A stretch of 64,000 nt of DNA from Brachionus manjavacas (GCA_019054805.1 JAHQIY010000003.1:8990001-9054000); one strand, 5' to 3'. Shown: positions 45,901 to 51,755, counted from the stretch's first letter. The notes: generated by a model not told the origin, from the sequence alone. Translations and numbers: made by a program.

Positions 45901-46371
45901 GAGTTTAAAACGGAGTTTCATGATCACATACAGCTTACCCTGCGAACAGAATTATTCGGGTTTTTGCATGAACTCATCACTTCTTATGTTAAAGAGACTG
46001 GTATGCATTCTGCAAAATATTTTTATTAATTTTTGGTAAAAATAAATTTTTTTAAAGATATTTTAAGAAGCAAAGAGCCGAATATTCCGAGCTCTAAAAA
46101 AGATGAAAGAATTTATGAATGCATTAAGTGGGAGCTAGAGCCGACATTGAGACTAATATCGAAATTCGGAAGCTCAGTGGAGCCACTTGGAGTCGATGGT
46201 CTCTTGAAATCGCTGGGCTTTCATCATGCACGGTCGACAATTCCGAAATGGCTGCAGAGAGGTCTGTTGGACAACCTGGAGGAAGTGATGCACGGATTGA
46301 TCAAGGTTTATTTGAAAATTTTGTCCGATTTCAACCCATCGCGAAGCCAAACTGGCGAACCAGTCGAGTGA
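9763..46371 (+). CDS. BLTP1: Bridge-like lipid transfer protein 1 (BLTP1/KIAA1109/Tweek), whole gene, 21 exons
   Basis: BLTP1-family proteins are ER-anchored, rod-shaped proteins with a hydrophobic groove that move phospholipids between membranes (ER-plasma membrane contacts; Drosophila tweek, worm lpd-3, yeast Csf1). Exons joined here: 9763-9961, 10023-10725, 14093-15009, 17320-17829, 17879-18030, 18083-18802, 23015-26771, 28085-28172, 28226-30240, 34856-34995, 35044-35111, 35166-35265, 35327-35472, 35549-35599, 37823-39264, 39322-39460, 42354-42907, 42941-43126, 45509-45826, 45887-46000, 46058-46371. They give 12,633 bases in one frame (4,210 residues plus stop), shorter than the roughly 5,000 residues of human and fly. 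All junctions are GT-AG. The N-terminus has one membrane helix (about residues 18-38). Family blocks recognised by eye include NYGPWYDRQR, DISSGKCVLH, WYRRSFARRI and GFHHARSTIPKWLQRG close to the C-terminus. The start is the first ATG ahead of the helix. Exact splice sites are my inference from phase and family alignment. Confidence 0.93.
10023..10725 (+). CDS. BLTP1: BLTP1 exon 2
   Basis: Encodes residues 67-301. It begins with the conserved LSGKIMLRGI...YVTTDYTLYIQDGWI strand pattern that opens the lipid-transfer groove (chorein-like N-terminal repeat). It also has a low-complexity Ser/Asn/Gln insert at about residues 150-215. The donor is GTAAGT at 10726. Confidence 0.9.
11130..12070 (-). 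mobile_element. Decayed LINE fragment in BLTP1 intron 2
   Basis: Read on the minus strand: NNVNSRLPTLNIDDKEFKTD, EKGDLFRSILSKTF, then the RT entry motif SAGPDKISY and SKILERIVRNRLYKYLEEN with interrupting stops. An apparent 3' end (GAAGGAGTTTTATTACTCAG plus AT tail) lies near 11130-11200, so the catalytic middle has been deleted. Confidence 0.75.
12890..13140 (-). mobile_element. Two antisense LINE 3' tails
   Basis: At 12900-12950 and 13065-13125, (TTTA)n is followed by a shared motif (CTGTACCGAG...GCTCCTTC). On the minus strand this reads GAAGGAGC...CTCGGTACAG then (TAAA)n, the look of a LINE 3' UTR with a microsatellite tail. Two copies of one family lie side by side. Confidence 0.5.
13243..13310. 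repeat. Cluster of ATATGATAT/TGATATCA palindromes
   Basis: About 65 bp in which ATATGATAT, TGATATCA and GATATC-like words recur at 10-15 base spacing (AACATATCATATGATATTAT and on). It may be a transposon end or a simple-sequence expansion. Confidence 0.45.
14093..15009 (+). CDS. BLTP1: BLTP1 exon 3
   Basis: Encodes residues 301-607. It contains the very conserved block NYGPWYDRQREALWKFFFP and, near its end, NQYNWID, both diagnostic for the BLTP1 family. The acceptor is at 14091-14092 after a U-rich run and the donor is GTAAGA at 15010. Confidence 0.94.
15010..17319 (+). other. BLTP1 intron 3 (2.3 kb)
   Basis: AT-rich. I see no coding or repeat structure in it beyond homopolymer runs. Short open frames at 15796-15981 (minus) and 17061-17279 (plus) look like chance. 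Confidence 0.6.
17320..17829 (+). CDS. BLTP1: BLTP1 exon 4
   Basis: Encodes residues 607-777, opening with SFFAVLAKEAYISLDINFEDF and continuing the groove repeats. A Ser/Lys-rich linker lies in the middle, then a conserved WIECW..., MLNFEYHP segment. The donor is GTAAAT at 17830; the next intron is only 49 bp. Confidence 0.9.
17879..18030 (+). CDS. BLTP1: BLTP1 exon 5
   Basis: Encodes residues 777-827 (IYLEIEIGPSLVMLYGTFL), matching the family block that ends at the LYG...CIK motif. It is flanked by introns of 49 and 52 bp. Phase fits on both sides. Confidence 0.88.
18083..18802 (+). CDS. BLTP1: BLTP1 exon 6
   Basis: Encodes residues 828-1067. Conserved blocks seen: RPLSVQLSLAIHNINGHLVL, GHLCLSSVQVRGHAMFS, LEYAWLLEILLGDVTGAVSP and DIYLVESG. 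The true start is the acceptor at 18082, in frame upstream of the first ATG. The donor is GTAAGT at 18803. Confidence 0.93.
18950..20240 (-). mobile_element. 5'-truncated LINE, nearly intact RT core
   Basis: Minus strand: LPKKWKIANVTPIFKKGSKF, ASNYRPVSLTSNLCKNLKSL, IIYTDFSKSLERVSHRLL (motif A region), then after one stop (TGA at the junction 19670) LEVTSGVSQGSVLGPLLFLI, KYADDTKILLIV (catalytic ADD). Further downstream in other frames is LELLELTDLKVRRMRGDLIE. The one stop fits a TGG-to-TGA change. Jockey/CR1-like layout. Recent enough to be easily read but not active. Confidence 0.85.
20709..21112. repeat. Interspersed repeat, copy 1
   Basis: Shares many stretches with 39876-40439: ATCACTTTATGG, TTTTTCTGATAATTTTT, GGTTTTTGTAAAAAATTGAA, CTTAGCACCCA, ACAATTTTTCCAAAC. 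No coding sense seen. Copy 2 has about 150 bp more in the middle. Confidence 0.7.
21880..22390 (-). pseudogene. Possible decayed transposon gene
   Basis: Minus-strand fragments with protein-like composition in different frames: SSMKTLKKDLAESFTKQDSV, GHAKMAFSNQEKNFS, KSKKRKETGRCGCKYFIK, and VNKPIKGRPKISRKL with an AT-hook-like GRPK. Too broken to assign; it resembles C-terminal parts of MULE-type transposases only loosely. Confidence 0.3.
23015..26771 (+). CDS. BLTP1: BLTP1 exon 7 (3.8-kb exon)
   Basis: Encodes residues 1068-2320, almost a third of the protein, in one uninterrupted exon. It contains the LHDLKTKRLFFLWHD block with a Cys-rich CGCVGGC motif, long Ser-rich and acidic linkers (including EADDD-like stretches), a family block KIPFSRFDWNLLSSVSPAV, and FKPVLGYIGIDAPSGT. 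It is visibly richer in G+C than the introns. Several long antisense open frames inside it are shadows. Confidence 0.94.
26772..28084 (+). other. BLTP1 intron 7 (1.3 kb)
   Basis: Largely occupied by the TA-flanked inverted-repeat element at 27268-27975. The rest is AT-rich with a long A-run near 27165-27183. Confidence 0.75.
27268..27975. mobile_element. Tc1/mariner-style non-autonomous DNA transposon
   Basis: Ends TACCATAAAACCTTGCAAAC (27268 on) and, inverted, TACCGTAAAACCTTACAAGC (reading back from 27975) form about 25-bp terminal inverted repeats bounded by TA, the Tc1/mariner target. Sub-terminal CCCCGGG/CCCGGGG palindromes lie inside both ends (27295-27380 and 27865-27955). A 70-codon minus-strand frame (27701-27489) with an AT-hook-like RNRGRPTKE is the only coding hint. 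Confidence 0.7.
28085..28172 (+). CDS. BLTP1: BLTP1 exon 8
   Basis: A short exon coding residues 2320-2349 (LQYDGSLNIRMDSAFGKL). It was placed by phase: exon 7 leaves one base, and the acceptor at 28083-28084 restores the frame, whereas the stronger-looking AG at 28069-28070 leads to a stop. The donor is GTAGCT at 28173. Confidence 0.78.
28226..30240 (+). CDS. BLTP1: BLTP1 exon 9
   Basis: Encodes residues 2349-3021. Recognised blocks: NVVLLNIQKS, INIDVPIQPVIVHGVVIR, LVFVAKVFLKEINNI, DREAIKITVEKPRFYLQPGA, ILFWLNYKDTYEFW and VPSGYYEVCS. The exon starts at the acceptor after a 53-bp intron, upstream in frame of the first ATG inside it. The donor is GTAAGC at 30241. Confidence 0.94.
30555..30849. 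repeat. Inverted-repeat element with AAGTCC motifs
   Basis: GTTGTTTAAAAGTCAAAAGT (from 30561) is matched inverted by ACTTTTAAACAAC (30832-30844). AAGTCC / GGACTT words, including AAGTCCGATTCGGACTT, recur inside both halves. Likely a fold-back or non-autonomous DNA transposon. Confidence 0.55.
30940..31250 (-). mobile_element. LINE fragment, ORF2 C-terminus
   Basis: Minus strand: RSIKDKTYKERLNELSLLSL, EDIRIRGDIIQMYKAVNN, ERIKLMELIFPK. This is the standard late ORF2 region (L..R..RGD.I..YK..). About 100 residues of it remain. Confidence 0.7.
31745..34445 (-). mobile_element. LINE with long intact reverse transcriptase frame
   Basis: The minus-strand frame 34257-32266 codes 663 residues without a stop and is open (without ATG) to about 34442, where a frameshift and stops begin. 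RT motifs in order: NGKSVGFGDVSNEMVKYG, GKILPILKK, FICAIDASKAFDKV (motif A), GVKQGGPLSPKLFSIYVEDL, LMYADDLLIM (catalytic YADD), IKYLGVWIDG, and the tail TYVRPITYYGLENC. No endonuclease domain is seen upstream, so the copy is 5'-truncated. The 3' end (low coordinates) has GTCTGGCGTAATTTTATGAA followed by (TAA)n at 31748-31770. It lies antisense in BLTP1 intron 9. LINE clade not determined. Confidence 0.88.
34856..34995 (+). CDS. BLTP1: BLTP1 exon 10
   Basis: Encodes residues 3021-3067: PLWILSVKWKMEGIDINFD followed by TNIGKWLSKLGDTVTSLAD, matching the conserved LNVLWKMCGIDVHMDPNIGKRLNALG region of the family. It follows a 4.6-kb intron that contains a LINE. The donor is GTAAGA at 34996. Confidence 0.92.
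35044..35111 (+). CDS. BLTP1: BLTP1 exon 11
   Basis: Encodes residues 3068-3090 (DPEIKRLKQELIEC), the start of the short helical segment that follows the conserved GDTVTSL region. The donor is GTAGTT at 35112, which overlaps an in-frame stop if not spliced. Phase fits both neighbours. Confidence 0.82.
35166..35265 (+). CDS. BLTP1: BLTP1 exon 12
   Basis: Encodes residues 3090-3123 (ERGETSKANVVQSKIDLMS...). It lies between introns of 54 and 61 bp and is joined in frame at phases 2 and 0. Confidence 0.82.
35327..35472 (+). CDS. BLTP1: BLTP1 exon 13
   Basis: Encodes residues 3124-3172 (TKNKLGLNQTLTPT...RRHR), a basic linker. The family has a similar KDKWGLGY...SRSKS stretch here. The donor GTTTGT at 35473 is non-ideal; phase 2 is continued by exon 14. 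Confidence 0.75.
35549..35599 (+). CDS. BLTP1: BLTP1 exon 14
   Basis: A 51-base exon coding residues 3172-3189 (RSKSEHFYDAILHFFK). It keeps the frame between exons 13 and 15. Small and placed mainly by splice consensus and phase, so less certain than its neighbours. Confidence 0.7.
35600..37822 (+). other. BLTP1 intron 14 (2.2 kb)
   Basis: Contains the fold-back element 35725-36218. The remaining 1.6 kb is AT-rich with nothing recognisable. Confidence 0.65.
35725..36218. repeat. Fold-back element with GC-rich core
   Basis: Ends ATAGACAATGA (35725-35735) and TCATTGTCTAT (36208-36218) are exact inverse copies. Both arms are built of repeated GTACTTTTTGTAC and GGCCCTGTTCCTTTCTGTAC units in opposite orientation. 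The loop holds an island CCAGGGCTTCGCCCCGGACC (from 36003), strikingly GC-rich for this genome. The open frame on its minus strand is repeat-derived. Confidence 0.75.
37823..39264 (+). CDS. BLTP1: BLTP1 exon 15
   Basis: Encodes residues 3189-3670. Strong family blocks: IDFKLSVKIDISSGKCVLH, ALLDFIEQTLEP, FPVDVVVFVSMKPSAIRFTC, MECLLKLPSVEMVVS, IFPKIWYRRSFARRI-like (written VFPKIWYRRSFARRI here) and FGDE. The donor is GTAATT at 39265. Confidence 0.94.
39322..39460 (+). CDS. BLTP1: BLTP1 exon 16
   Basis: Encodes residues 3670-3716 (NWKTLVLISVNIAGLEVRMN), the WETLVVFAINLKQLNVQMN block of the family. It sits after a 57-bp intron. The donor GTAATT at 39461 splits the codon after GNV. Confidence 0.9.
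39876..40439. repeat. Interspersed repeat, copy 2
   Basis: Same orientation and order of shared blocks as 20709-21112, with an extra internal block (around 40030-40080 and 40140-40240). Either copy 1 has deletions or copy 2 an insertion. Unclassified, non-coding. Confidence 0.7.
40840..41187. repeat. 348-bp hairpin element, two 148-bp inverted arms
   Basis: The arms 40840-40987 and 41040-41187 are reverse complements with only a few mismatches (GCTAATTTTTATGGGCATGG; TTCGGGTACTTATTCGCATT). The 52-bp loop contains a small AAAAACCC...GGTTTTT stem. Terminal word CATTTTCACTTAAT. MITE or fold-back element of recent origin, as the arms have hardly diverged. Confidence 0.85.
41629..41945. repeat. 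Possible element with GAACACACA sub-repeats
   Basis: GATGAACACACAAC near 41629 and GTGTGTTGTTCATAC near 41930 are near-inverse. Related words (TGTGTGTTGTTC, GTGTGTTTTTCAAG, CGAACACATT) recur between and after them. Boundaries uncertain. Confidence 0.4.
42354..42907 (+). CDS. BLTP1: BLTP1 exon 17
   Basis: Encodes residues 3716-3901: GRLTSKISLSRFG, IEFGIYAAECRVDSAYN, LKWD-like MTWDQLHLMMTRSTTADLI and YKLIEYFNKQF, all matching the family order. The acceptor is at 42352-42353. The next intron is only 33 bp. Confidence 0.92.
42941..43126 (+). CDS. BLTP1: BLTP1 exon 18
   Basis: Encodes residues 3901-3963 (INLKGNNFTLITFHGNSFKA then IKWAVFSVNEPSMDF), matching the MSLHGNHMTLACFHGPNF region. It ends LEDG with donor GTAAGT at 43127, phase 1, and can join directly to 45509. 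Confidence 0.9.
43185..43320 (-). mobile_element. Antisense LINE 3' tail
   Basis: (TTTA)n at 43186 followed by TGATTGAGGTGCTAAGTACT and a moderately GC-rich stretch; inverted, it looks like a LINE 3' UTR with a TAAA tail. No coding part left. Confidence 0.4.
43753..43827 (+). CDS. Candidate alternative BLTP1 exon (cassette or last exon)
   Basis: An excellent acceptor (TTTTATTTTCCTAG) is followed by an open stretch in phase with exon 18 (RYYIGLFTQDKRPFN...EERR). Ending at the GT at 43828, it is exactly 75 bases and would slot in frame between the exon ending at 43126 and the one starting at 45509. If not spliced there, it runs to a stop at 43857-43859, with AATAAA at 43892-43897, so it could instead be an alternative last exon. 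The family alignment is better without it. No function is claimed, and it may be non-exonic. Confidence 0.35.
44653..45402 (-). CDS. ZFAND1: AN1-type zinc finger protein 1 (ZFAND1), nested in a BLTP1 intron
   Basis: A single-exon gene of 249 residues; human ZFAND1 has 268. ZFAND1 links the AAA ATPase p97/Cdc48 and the 26S proteasome to arsenite-induced stress granules and helps clear them. Two AN1 fingers are visible. Finger 1 has C16, C21, C31, C34, C39, H42, H48 and C50; finger 2 has C75, C80, C90, C93, C98, H101, H107 and C109, so all sixteen ligands are present. The conserved AAKLTLMKLK helix and a ubiquitin-like C-terminal half (KPFYFSIKWPVGKCIDFLIE) follow in the family order. The gene lies wholly inside the BLTP1 intron 43127-45508 on the opposite strand, with its ATG about 106 bp from the next BLTP1 exon. 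An AATAAA (minus strand) at 44585-44590 is a likely poly(A) signal. The lack of introns could mean retroposition or normal intron poverty. Confidence 0.93.
   Translation of the reverse strand: MSDSSYKDVSTIGKHCSFESCNRLDFLPVKCELCHLNYCKEHYSFESHQCAKYEEKNKQNLTKVAGSSRIEFYDCTFEECKQKEMVQVICEFCDKRLCMKHRLQIDHKCPKLDSNLKDSRPKEAKKEFKFEIKQNVSEKNAPLAAKLTLMKLKQTAVGPPGLPEQSKYFCFIIQDGDQSSKKPFYFSIKWPVGKCIDFLIEKLKIEKSKQNNLKLFLDSNHVPSSNTIEELQKKNILANHGLILNLTSC
45509..45826 (+). CDS. BLTP1: BLTP1 exon 20 (19 in the main transcript)
   Basis: Encodes residues 3963-4069: QQSLIFSMGRSQ, INEWFDYAHSTID, IFHLPSMQVFCD, matching LDFHLGHN...KEWFNYV...FALPRMQLDF of the family. The donor is GTAATA at 45827. The exon faces the antisense ZFAND1 start codon only about 100 bp away, so it may cover that gene's promoter. 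Confidence 0.9.
45887..46000 (+). CDS. BLTP1: BLTP1 penultimate exon
   Basis: Encodes residues 4069-4107 (EFHDHIQLTLRTELFGFLHE, then LITSYVKET), matching EFTDHICVTMDAELIMFLHDLVSAYLKE. It is bounded by introns of 60 and 57 bp. Confidence 0.92.
46058..46371 (+). CDS. BLTP1: BLTP1 last exon and stop
   Basis: Encodes residues 4107-4210. KWELEPTLRLISKFG, VDGLLKSLGFHHARSTIPKW and LQRGLLDNLEEV are near-identical in kind to the C-terminus of vertebrate and insect orthologues, so the end of the protein is certain. The stop is TGA at 46369-46371. Confidence 0.97.
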
Positions 46372-46763
46372 AATTTTTGTAGTGTTTTAATTTTTCTAAA
46401 GTGTACATACATTTAGCGTAATGTTTATTTTTGCTCGTAGTTCAATGCAGTATTAGTAGAAGTAAAGTAGACTTCTAATTATTCAATTTTTTTAAATAAA
46501 TTAAAATTTAATCTTTAAATTTAAAAATCTTGTTTGATAATTTTGCAAAAATTTGACATTATAAGTATATTTTTTAGACTGCAGCTTTTTTTTGGATTTA
46601 GAAATTATAAATAAATTTTTTAATAATAATTTAAAATGTTTTATTTTGTCTCTTAAAACTAGCAATAAATATCTTAATCAAAAATGGACAACACCTAATT
46701 TAGTTCAGAGTTTCTCTTGGAAGGAGATTAGATAAATATAAAAAGAGATAAAAAATATAAATA
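46372..46763 (+). other. BLTP1 3' flank with polyadenylation signals
   Basis: AT-rich, no coding content seen. AATAAA hexamers lie at 46495-46500 and 46610-46615, either of which could end the BLTP1 transcript. The MULE-like debris starts just after. Confidence 0.5.
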
Positions 46764-48137
46764 CAGTGGTGTTCCGGATTTAGTAATTTACGATAATTTA
46801 CGTAAAAAATAGTAAATTTACAAAAGTTTTACGTAAATTTATGAAAAAAAATGTCCAAAAAATTGAAATAACTTGGCACTTTTTTTAAAAAAATTAATTT
46901 TTTTATCCTTCAATATTTATTTTCAAAATTATGTAAAAAAAATAAAATAATTATAATTATTGCTTTTCTGGCCTTCTTCAAGCTATTCAGGTAAAAAATA
47001 GACTCCGAAATGTGCAAGATATTTTTTGACAAAACCCGTCATGAACAAGTTTTCATTAATTTTTGTGAACAAGACTGGAAAAAGAGTAGTTTTAGCTATC
47101 TTTTTTTTGGCCGAAGTACTTCATGTGCAAACATGTCATAAGGATAGCAAAAAGAATGACAAAGTTTGAGTATCCATCAGCAGTCAAATAAATTCTCATT
47201 GAACATAAAAGAAAACCAGGCAGACCAAAAGAAACAGCAATAGCGTTAGTAACTCAAACTGGAGAAATGCTCATCGCTTCGAATGACGAGGACATAGATT
47301 TCATGGAAATTCCAGTCAACAAAAAGGCTCTTTTCCAAGTTAAAAATACAAGTGAAATACTTTTTGGAAGCGAAACTGATGTTGTAGCAAATATTAACTA
47401 TGATCATCAAGTTCATCCTACCACATCGATTCAGGCTAAAAGTAGACGTGGGAGACCTCCGAAATTAGATAAATCAAATTGCGACCAAATGTAAAGTTTC
47501 TAAAAAACGCACTGTTAACGATGACTTTCAAGAAACGGCGAAAAAAAGAATAAAATTTGAGATATAAATTTTTGCAATCTTTTTATCTTATATTTAAATA
47601 AAATAAATTGTGATTTATTTTTTTATCTTTTTGTCTATTAAAAAAATGTATTAGAATTTACACTTTTTATCTTATACAAAATTATCTTGTAGATTAATCT
47701 TTTTTTATAGCATCAATTAATCCTATGCCTTTTTCAATCTTAAGTATTTTTTGCAGTTTTCTTCTCTTCTAAAGATATTCGTAAATTTCAAAATGATGAA
47801 TTTGACAGGAAAAGCAATAATTTATAGTCATTATAAAGAACTTTTTATAAAGTCTCTTACTTATTTTTTGGTTGGCGATGTATTTACTATTGAGAATTAA
47901 ATACAGAAATGCTATGATAAACTAAGTAAATATAAAAAGGGCCAAAAAAAAACTGAAAAAATGGTGATTTTTAGGAATTTTTCTCTTTTTTTTTGAAAAT
48001 TAAAAAGAAAATTCGAACAAAAAAATTACGAAATTTTACGTAAATTTTTAGTAAAAAAAAACGGGAAAAATGGTAAATTTTAGTGAATTTTAGAAAAAAA
48101 ACGAGAAAAAAAATCGTTAAAAAAACACAACTACAAT
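46764..48137 (+). mobile_element. Decayed MULE-type transposon with SWIM/AT-hook remnant
   Basis: In the plus strand at 47110-47565: KYFMCKHVIRIAKRM (the C-x-H half of a SWIM zinc finger), FEYPSAVK, one stop, then EHKRKPGRPKETAIALVTQ and, after a short acidic stretch, SRRGRPPKLDKSN, i.e. two AT-hooks as found C-terminal to SWIM in MULE transposases. A +1 frameshift follows near 47494. Flanks at 46764-46860 and about 48020-48137 share TTTACGTAAA-rich, roughly inverted sequence that may be the terminal repeats. Everything upstream of SWIM (catalytic core) is missing. Confidence 0.5.
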
Positions 48138-48605
48138 GCAATTATTAATGATCCGACCAGTCACCGTTTTTCTCAATGACTTTTTTAATTACCTTAGAAT
48201 TAATAACTTTTAAAGGAATATAAAATGAATATCTTTTTCATCTATTAATATTTTCCGATTGAATAGCAATTAAATACCTTTAAAAGTAAAAGTTTTTATT
48301 TGTAACAATATGGACAATAAGAACATTTAAGTTTTTCAAAATTTGAATTATCAATTTATTTTGGTGAGGATCAAGATAAGCCATCATTTAACCAGAGAGA
48401 ATAATTTATAGGAAAAATATATAAAAAAAGATTGAAGATTTACAGAATCTGTATCAGCTGAAAATCAAAATCGTGTTTAAATTGCAAACAAAGTATGACA
48501 CAAATAAAAGTATTATAATAGATAAAAATTGATTTTCCTCTGTTTCCGTTTAAATTTTATCATTTATCTGAATAATCAATTCACTTCAATAGATGATTTA
48601 TTTAA
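48138..48605. other. AT-rich spacer
   Basis: Nothing recognisable on either strand. Confidence 0.4.
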
Positions 48606-48995
48606 TTAGTTTATGAAAGCAGATTGAAGGCTTTGAACATTCCAAATCTGGTGGAAAGAAGAAAAAGAGGTGATCTAATTCAATTATACAAGTTCATGCA
48701 TGGAATAGCATTGGTCGAAAAAAGCAACAATTTTAATGTCACCTAAATCCAAGGAAGAGGTCACTGCTTCAAATATCACAACATAGAGATAACTTTTTTT
48801 CAACAGAACCACTAACATATGGAACTCACTGCCAAATCAATTATTTGAAGCCCCCAATGTTAACCGCTTTAAAGCAGGCATTGATTGCTGGATGAGCAGC
48901 AATTTATTTAGTTAAAGAAATGTAACAACCACTAGGTCAGCTGCTTGAAGGTTTAGCGCTCTTCTTAATGCAAAATAATGGAAAATTAATTTTAA
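48606..48995 (+). mobile_element. LINE fragment, ORF2 C-terminus
   Basis: Plus strand: ALNIPNLVERRKRGDLIQLY, KFMHGIALVE, then in a second frame FFNRTTNIWNSLPNQLFEAP and NVNRFKAGIDCWM. This is the standard final 120 residues of Jockey/CR1-like ORF2, with stops and a frameshift. Confidence 0.8.
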
Positions 48996-49194
48996 TTAAC
49001 ATATTGTAACACATCGTAAAAGCTAGAGTAAATTATTGAATTTTTAAAAATTTTAAAATAGAAAGCCTAATTTCTAAATATAAAAAGAATTTTAAAAATA
49101 AAAATTAGATATTAAAATGATTTTTTTTTTTATTTAAAATTTGACATAATTATATCAAAAATATAACTAATCACTAATATTAATTATTGCATAG

Positions 49195-49673
49195 AAAGGA
49201 TTAATTTCTATTAACACAATTGACTTTTCGGAAGGAATTGTTAAAAACGATGTAAATTCACTAAAATCAGACATGGCTTTGGTAAAGACGGATATCACAT
49301 CACTTAAAAATGATGTCGCATCGTTAAAGAATTGAATCACATCAATTAGCCAGGAAATGAAGCTTCGATTTGATTTGGCTGAACATGTTTCATTGACTCG
49401 ACTAAAAAATGAAAGTTGTCGAAGGGAAAATTCTATTGTCTATTTGATTATCGAAGATTATCTTTATATAAAATTAATCTTTTTAATTTGAAGATTCCGA
49501 ACAGAGGTCGTGATCTGCCAAATTACAACGTTAACCATTTGGATGATTTTTGTGAAATGAATAATAGCATGATTCTTGACTTTTTGGATTATTACAATCT
49601 AGAACCACTTGAAAACATGGAAGATAATAAAACAAAGCTTGCAAAATATTTGAGAATACCTGTGTCTTTTTAA
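49195..49673 (+). pseudogene. Coiled-coil protein, broken copy A
   Basis: Reads VKNDVNSLKSDMALVKTDIT, SLKNDVASLKN, then TGA (49333-49335) where copy B at 56755 has a Cys codon, then ITSISQEMKLRFDLAEHVSL and TRLKN. A 14-base deletion relative to copy B, between short AAGTTG repeats near 49414, shifts the frame. A further open stretch (49416-49673) ends DNKTKLAKYLRIPVSF and stop, matching the end of copy B. The seven-residue pattern (L/V)K(T/N/S)D(V/M) predicts a coiled coil. Family unknown to me; probably a lineage-specific multi-copy gene or part of a mobile element. Confidence 0.6.
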
Positions 49674-51755
49674 ACTTATGCCAAGGATATAATTTTTTTA
49701 TTTAGCCTTTCTATTACTTAATTTTTTTAGCTGAAGGAGCAGATAAACTAAAAAAAATAGATTTTTTTTTTAAATTTCTTTACAAAAAATCATTTTTTTA
49801 TTTTAATGTCTCTTAATAATTTAATATATAATATTGCAATAAAAATAAAGAAAATCTAAATTTTATTTAAAATCCTAATTTTAATTCATTTTTTCACTTT
49901 AATGTACAAGCCCAAGATTTGAATTTTATGTTTCTGCTTTGATTCTTAAATTTTCAATGATTCTATTTATTGTAATTTTATTTTAAGAAAAAAATTTGAA
50001 TTCAATATTTGGCTAAAAAATTGAAATAGTTAGCAAAGATAATTAAAAACATAATAATAAAAAGAGTGTCCGTTTGCATTGGTGTTTATTCACAGAATTT
50101 AACTTTTAAAATATAAAAATTTCATACATTTATTAAATAGAAGGTAAAAATAGTTATGAAAACGCAGCACCATGAAACAAACATTTTTGTAATATTCTAG
50201 AATTATTTTTGCTTGATTCATGCCAAACCATCTAAAAAGGAGTAACCTCGAAATGTAGGATTTATTTAAGTTAAATTTTTAATTTTACTCTACTTCAAAT
50301 GTGTTGAGTGCAAAGATTAAATTTTTCTTAAAAAAATGACGAAATGTTAGACTGCTGTGAATAATGGAACTGGGAAACGCGGCTTTAATTAAACTTTTAT
50401 AAATATTTTCTTATTTTTAAAAAATCTTACTTATAAAAAATATTACAACTTCGTAAAATTAGAAGCATTTTTTAATAAAATTTAAATTTAATTACAGAAA
50501 CAAAATGTTAATAATCGACGAATTCTTGATTAAATGGAGCCCAAATATAAAAAACAGATTTAAATTTCTTTATTTATCTTTCGAAAATTTCAAAATAAAA
50601 TTAATTAAAAGAGATTTATAATATAAAGTTTAATTTTATTACATATTTAGTAATTGGATTGTCACATTTTTGGAAGAAAAGGTCAAGAAACAATTCGTGT
50701 CAAACTGAATTGCTTATTAAAGTTCACGAAATTCAAAACTTAGAGAGGTTTCACTGTACAAATATTTAAAAAGAAAAACTTTTAATAAAATTTTAAATAT
50801 CAAAAAAATATTTTTATTACAAAAAAAAAAAGAAAATTATTAATGGTAAAAATTGAAATAGGTAAAGTTCACGAAATTCAAAACTTTAGTACTGTCTGAA
50901 TTCTTTATTTTTGACTCAAAATTCGTAATCTACGCCCTTGAAAAATAAAAAAATTCTTTTGAAGGGGGCAAAAAAAAATTTTGTACACCCCGGGGTTCCA
51001 AAAATAGCAAACCCTTTAAAAAGTGGTTGTTCTTTAAGACTCACAATCTCAAAGATAAAACTTAAATATACTAAAAAAAGTATATATATTCTGAAATTGC
51101 ATTAAAATTCTCTACAAGTTAATGTAATTTAGAAAAAAAAAGGGTGTGGCGGTTTTTGTTGGCTAAAAAAGGAAAAAAATGTGTTTTTTCTGGTTTAAAT
51201 CGTATCTCCTCCGAGGGATCAATTATGAGCCCACTTTTTTTCTTTTTTTTTTAAATCTAGACAAAATTTTTTGTAATAAAAATATTTTTTTGACATTTGA
51301 AAGTTTATTAAAAATTGTTTTTCTTTTTAAATATTTGTACAGTGAAACCTCTCTAATTTGTCCACCGTCTGAGGAAACAAAAAAATCGACACATACAGAG
51401 GTGGACAAATTAGAGAGGTTCCAATATGAAATGAAGAATTAAAATAAAATTGTTTTTTAATTTTTTATTAAAAATACAAAAAAGTTTCAATAAACATTAA
51501 ATACAAAATTCCGTTTTTTTCTTTTAATAATTATTTAAAAGATTTCTTGTTTTTGGTGACAATCTATTAAAAATTTTTGTACTAATTAAATAAATAGTAA
51601 GTTAATTGACTTTTAAAGTTTATTTTATAATACTTAGAGCTTTTTTGCTAATGACTTCTAGACAATTGGAAATTTAATTTTGAGTAACCAAAAAACACAT
51701 GGACTAAAAAATTAAAAGTATACTAAAATAAGAATTTTTAAATTCAAATTCTAAA
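49674..51755. other. AT-rich spacer upstream of EXOSC8
   Basis: Holds the inverted repeat at 50736-51421. Otherwise no feature. The EXOSC8 promoter must lie in its last few hundred bases, but no motif is evident. Confidence 0.5.
50736..51421. repeat. Inverted repeat with pogo-like CAGTGAAACCTCTCT ends
   Basis: 50741-50832 is inverted at about 51258-51356 (AGAGAGGTTTCACTGTACAA, then ATATTTAAAAAGAAAAAC). Beside the right arm, 51348-51368 (AACCTCTCTAATTTGTCCACC) is exactly inverted at 51401-51421, making a second, small hairpin. CAGTGAAACCTCTCT next to TA is the look of a pogo/Tc1-mariner terminus. It seems to be an inverted duplication of a short element plus its flank. Confidence 0.6.
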
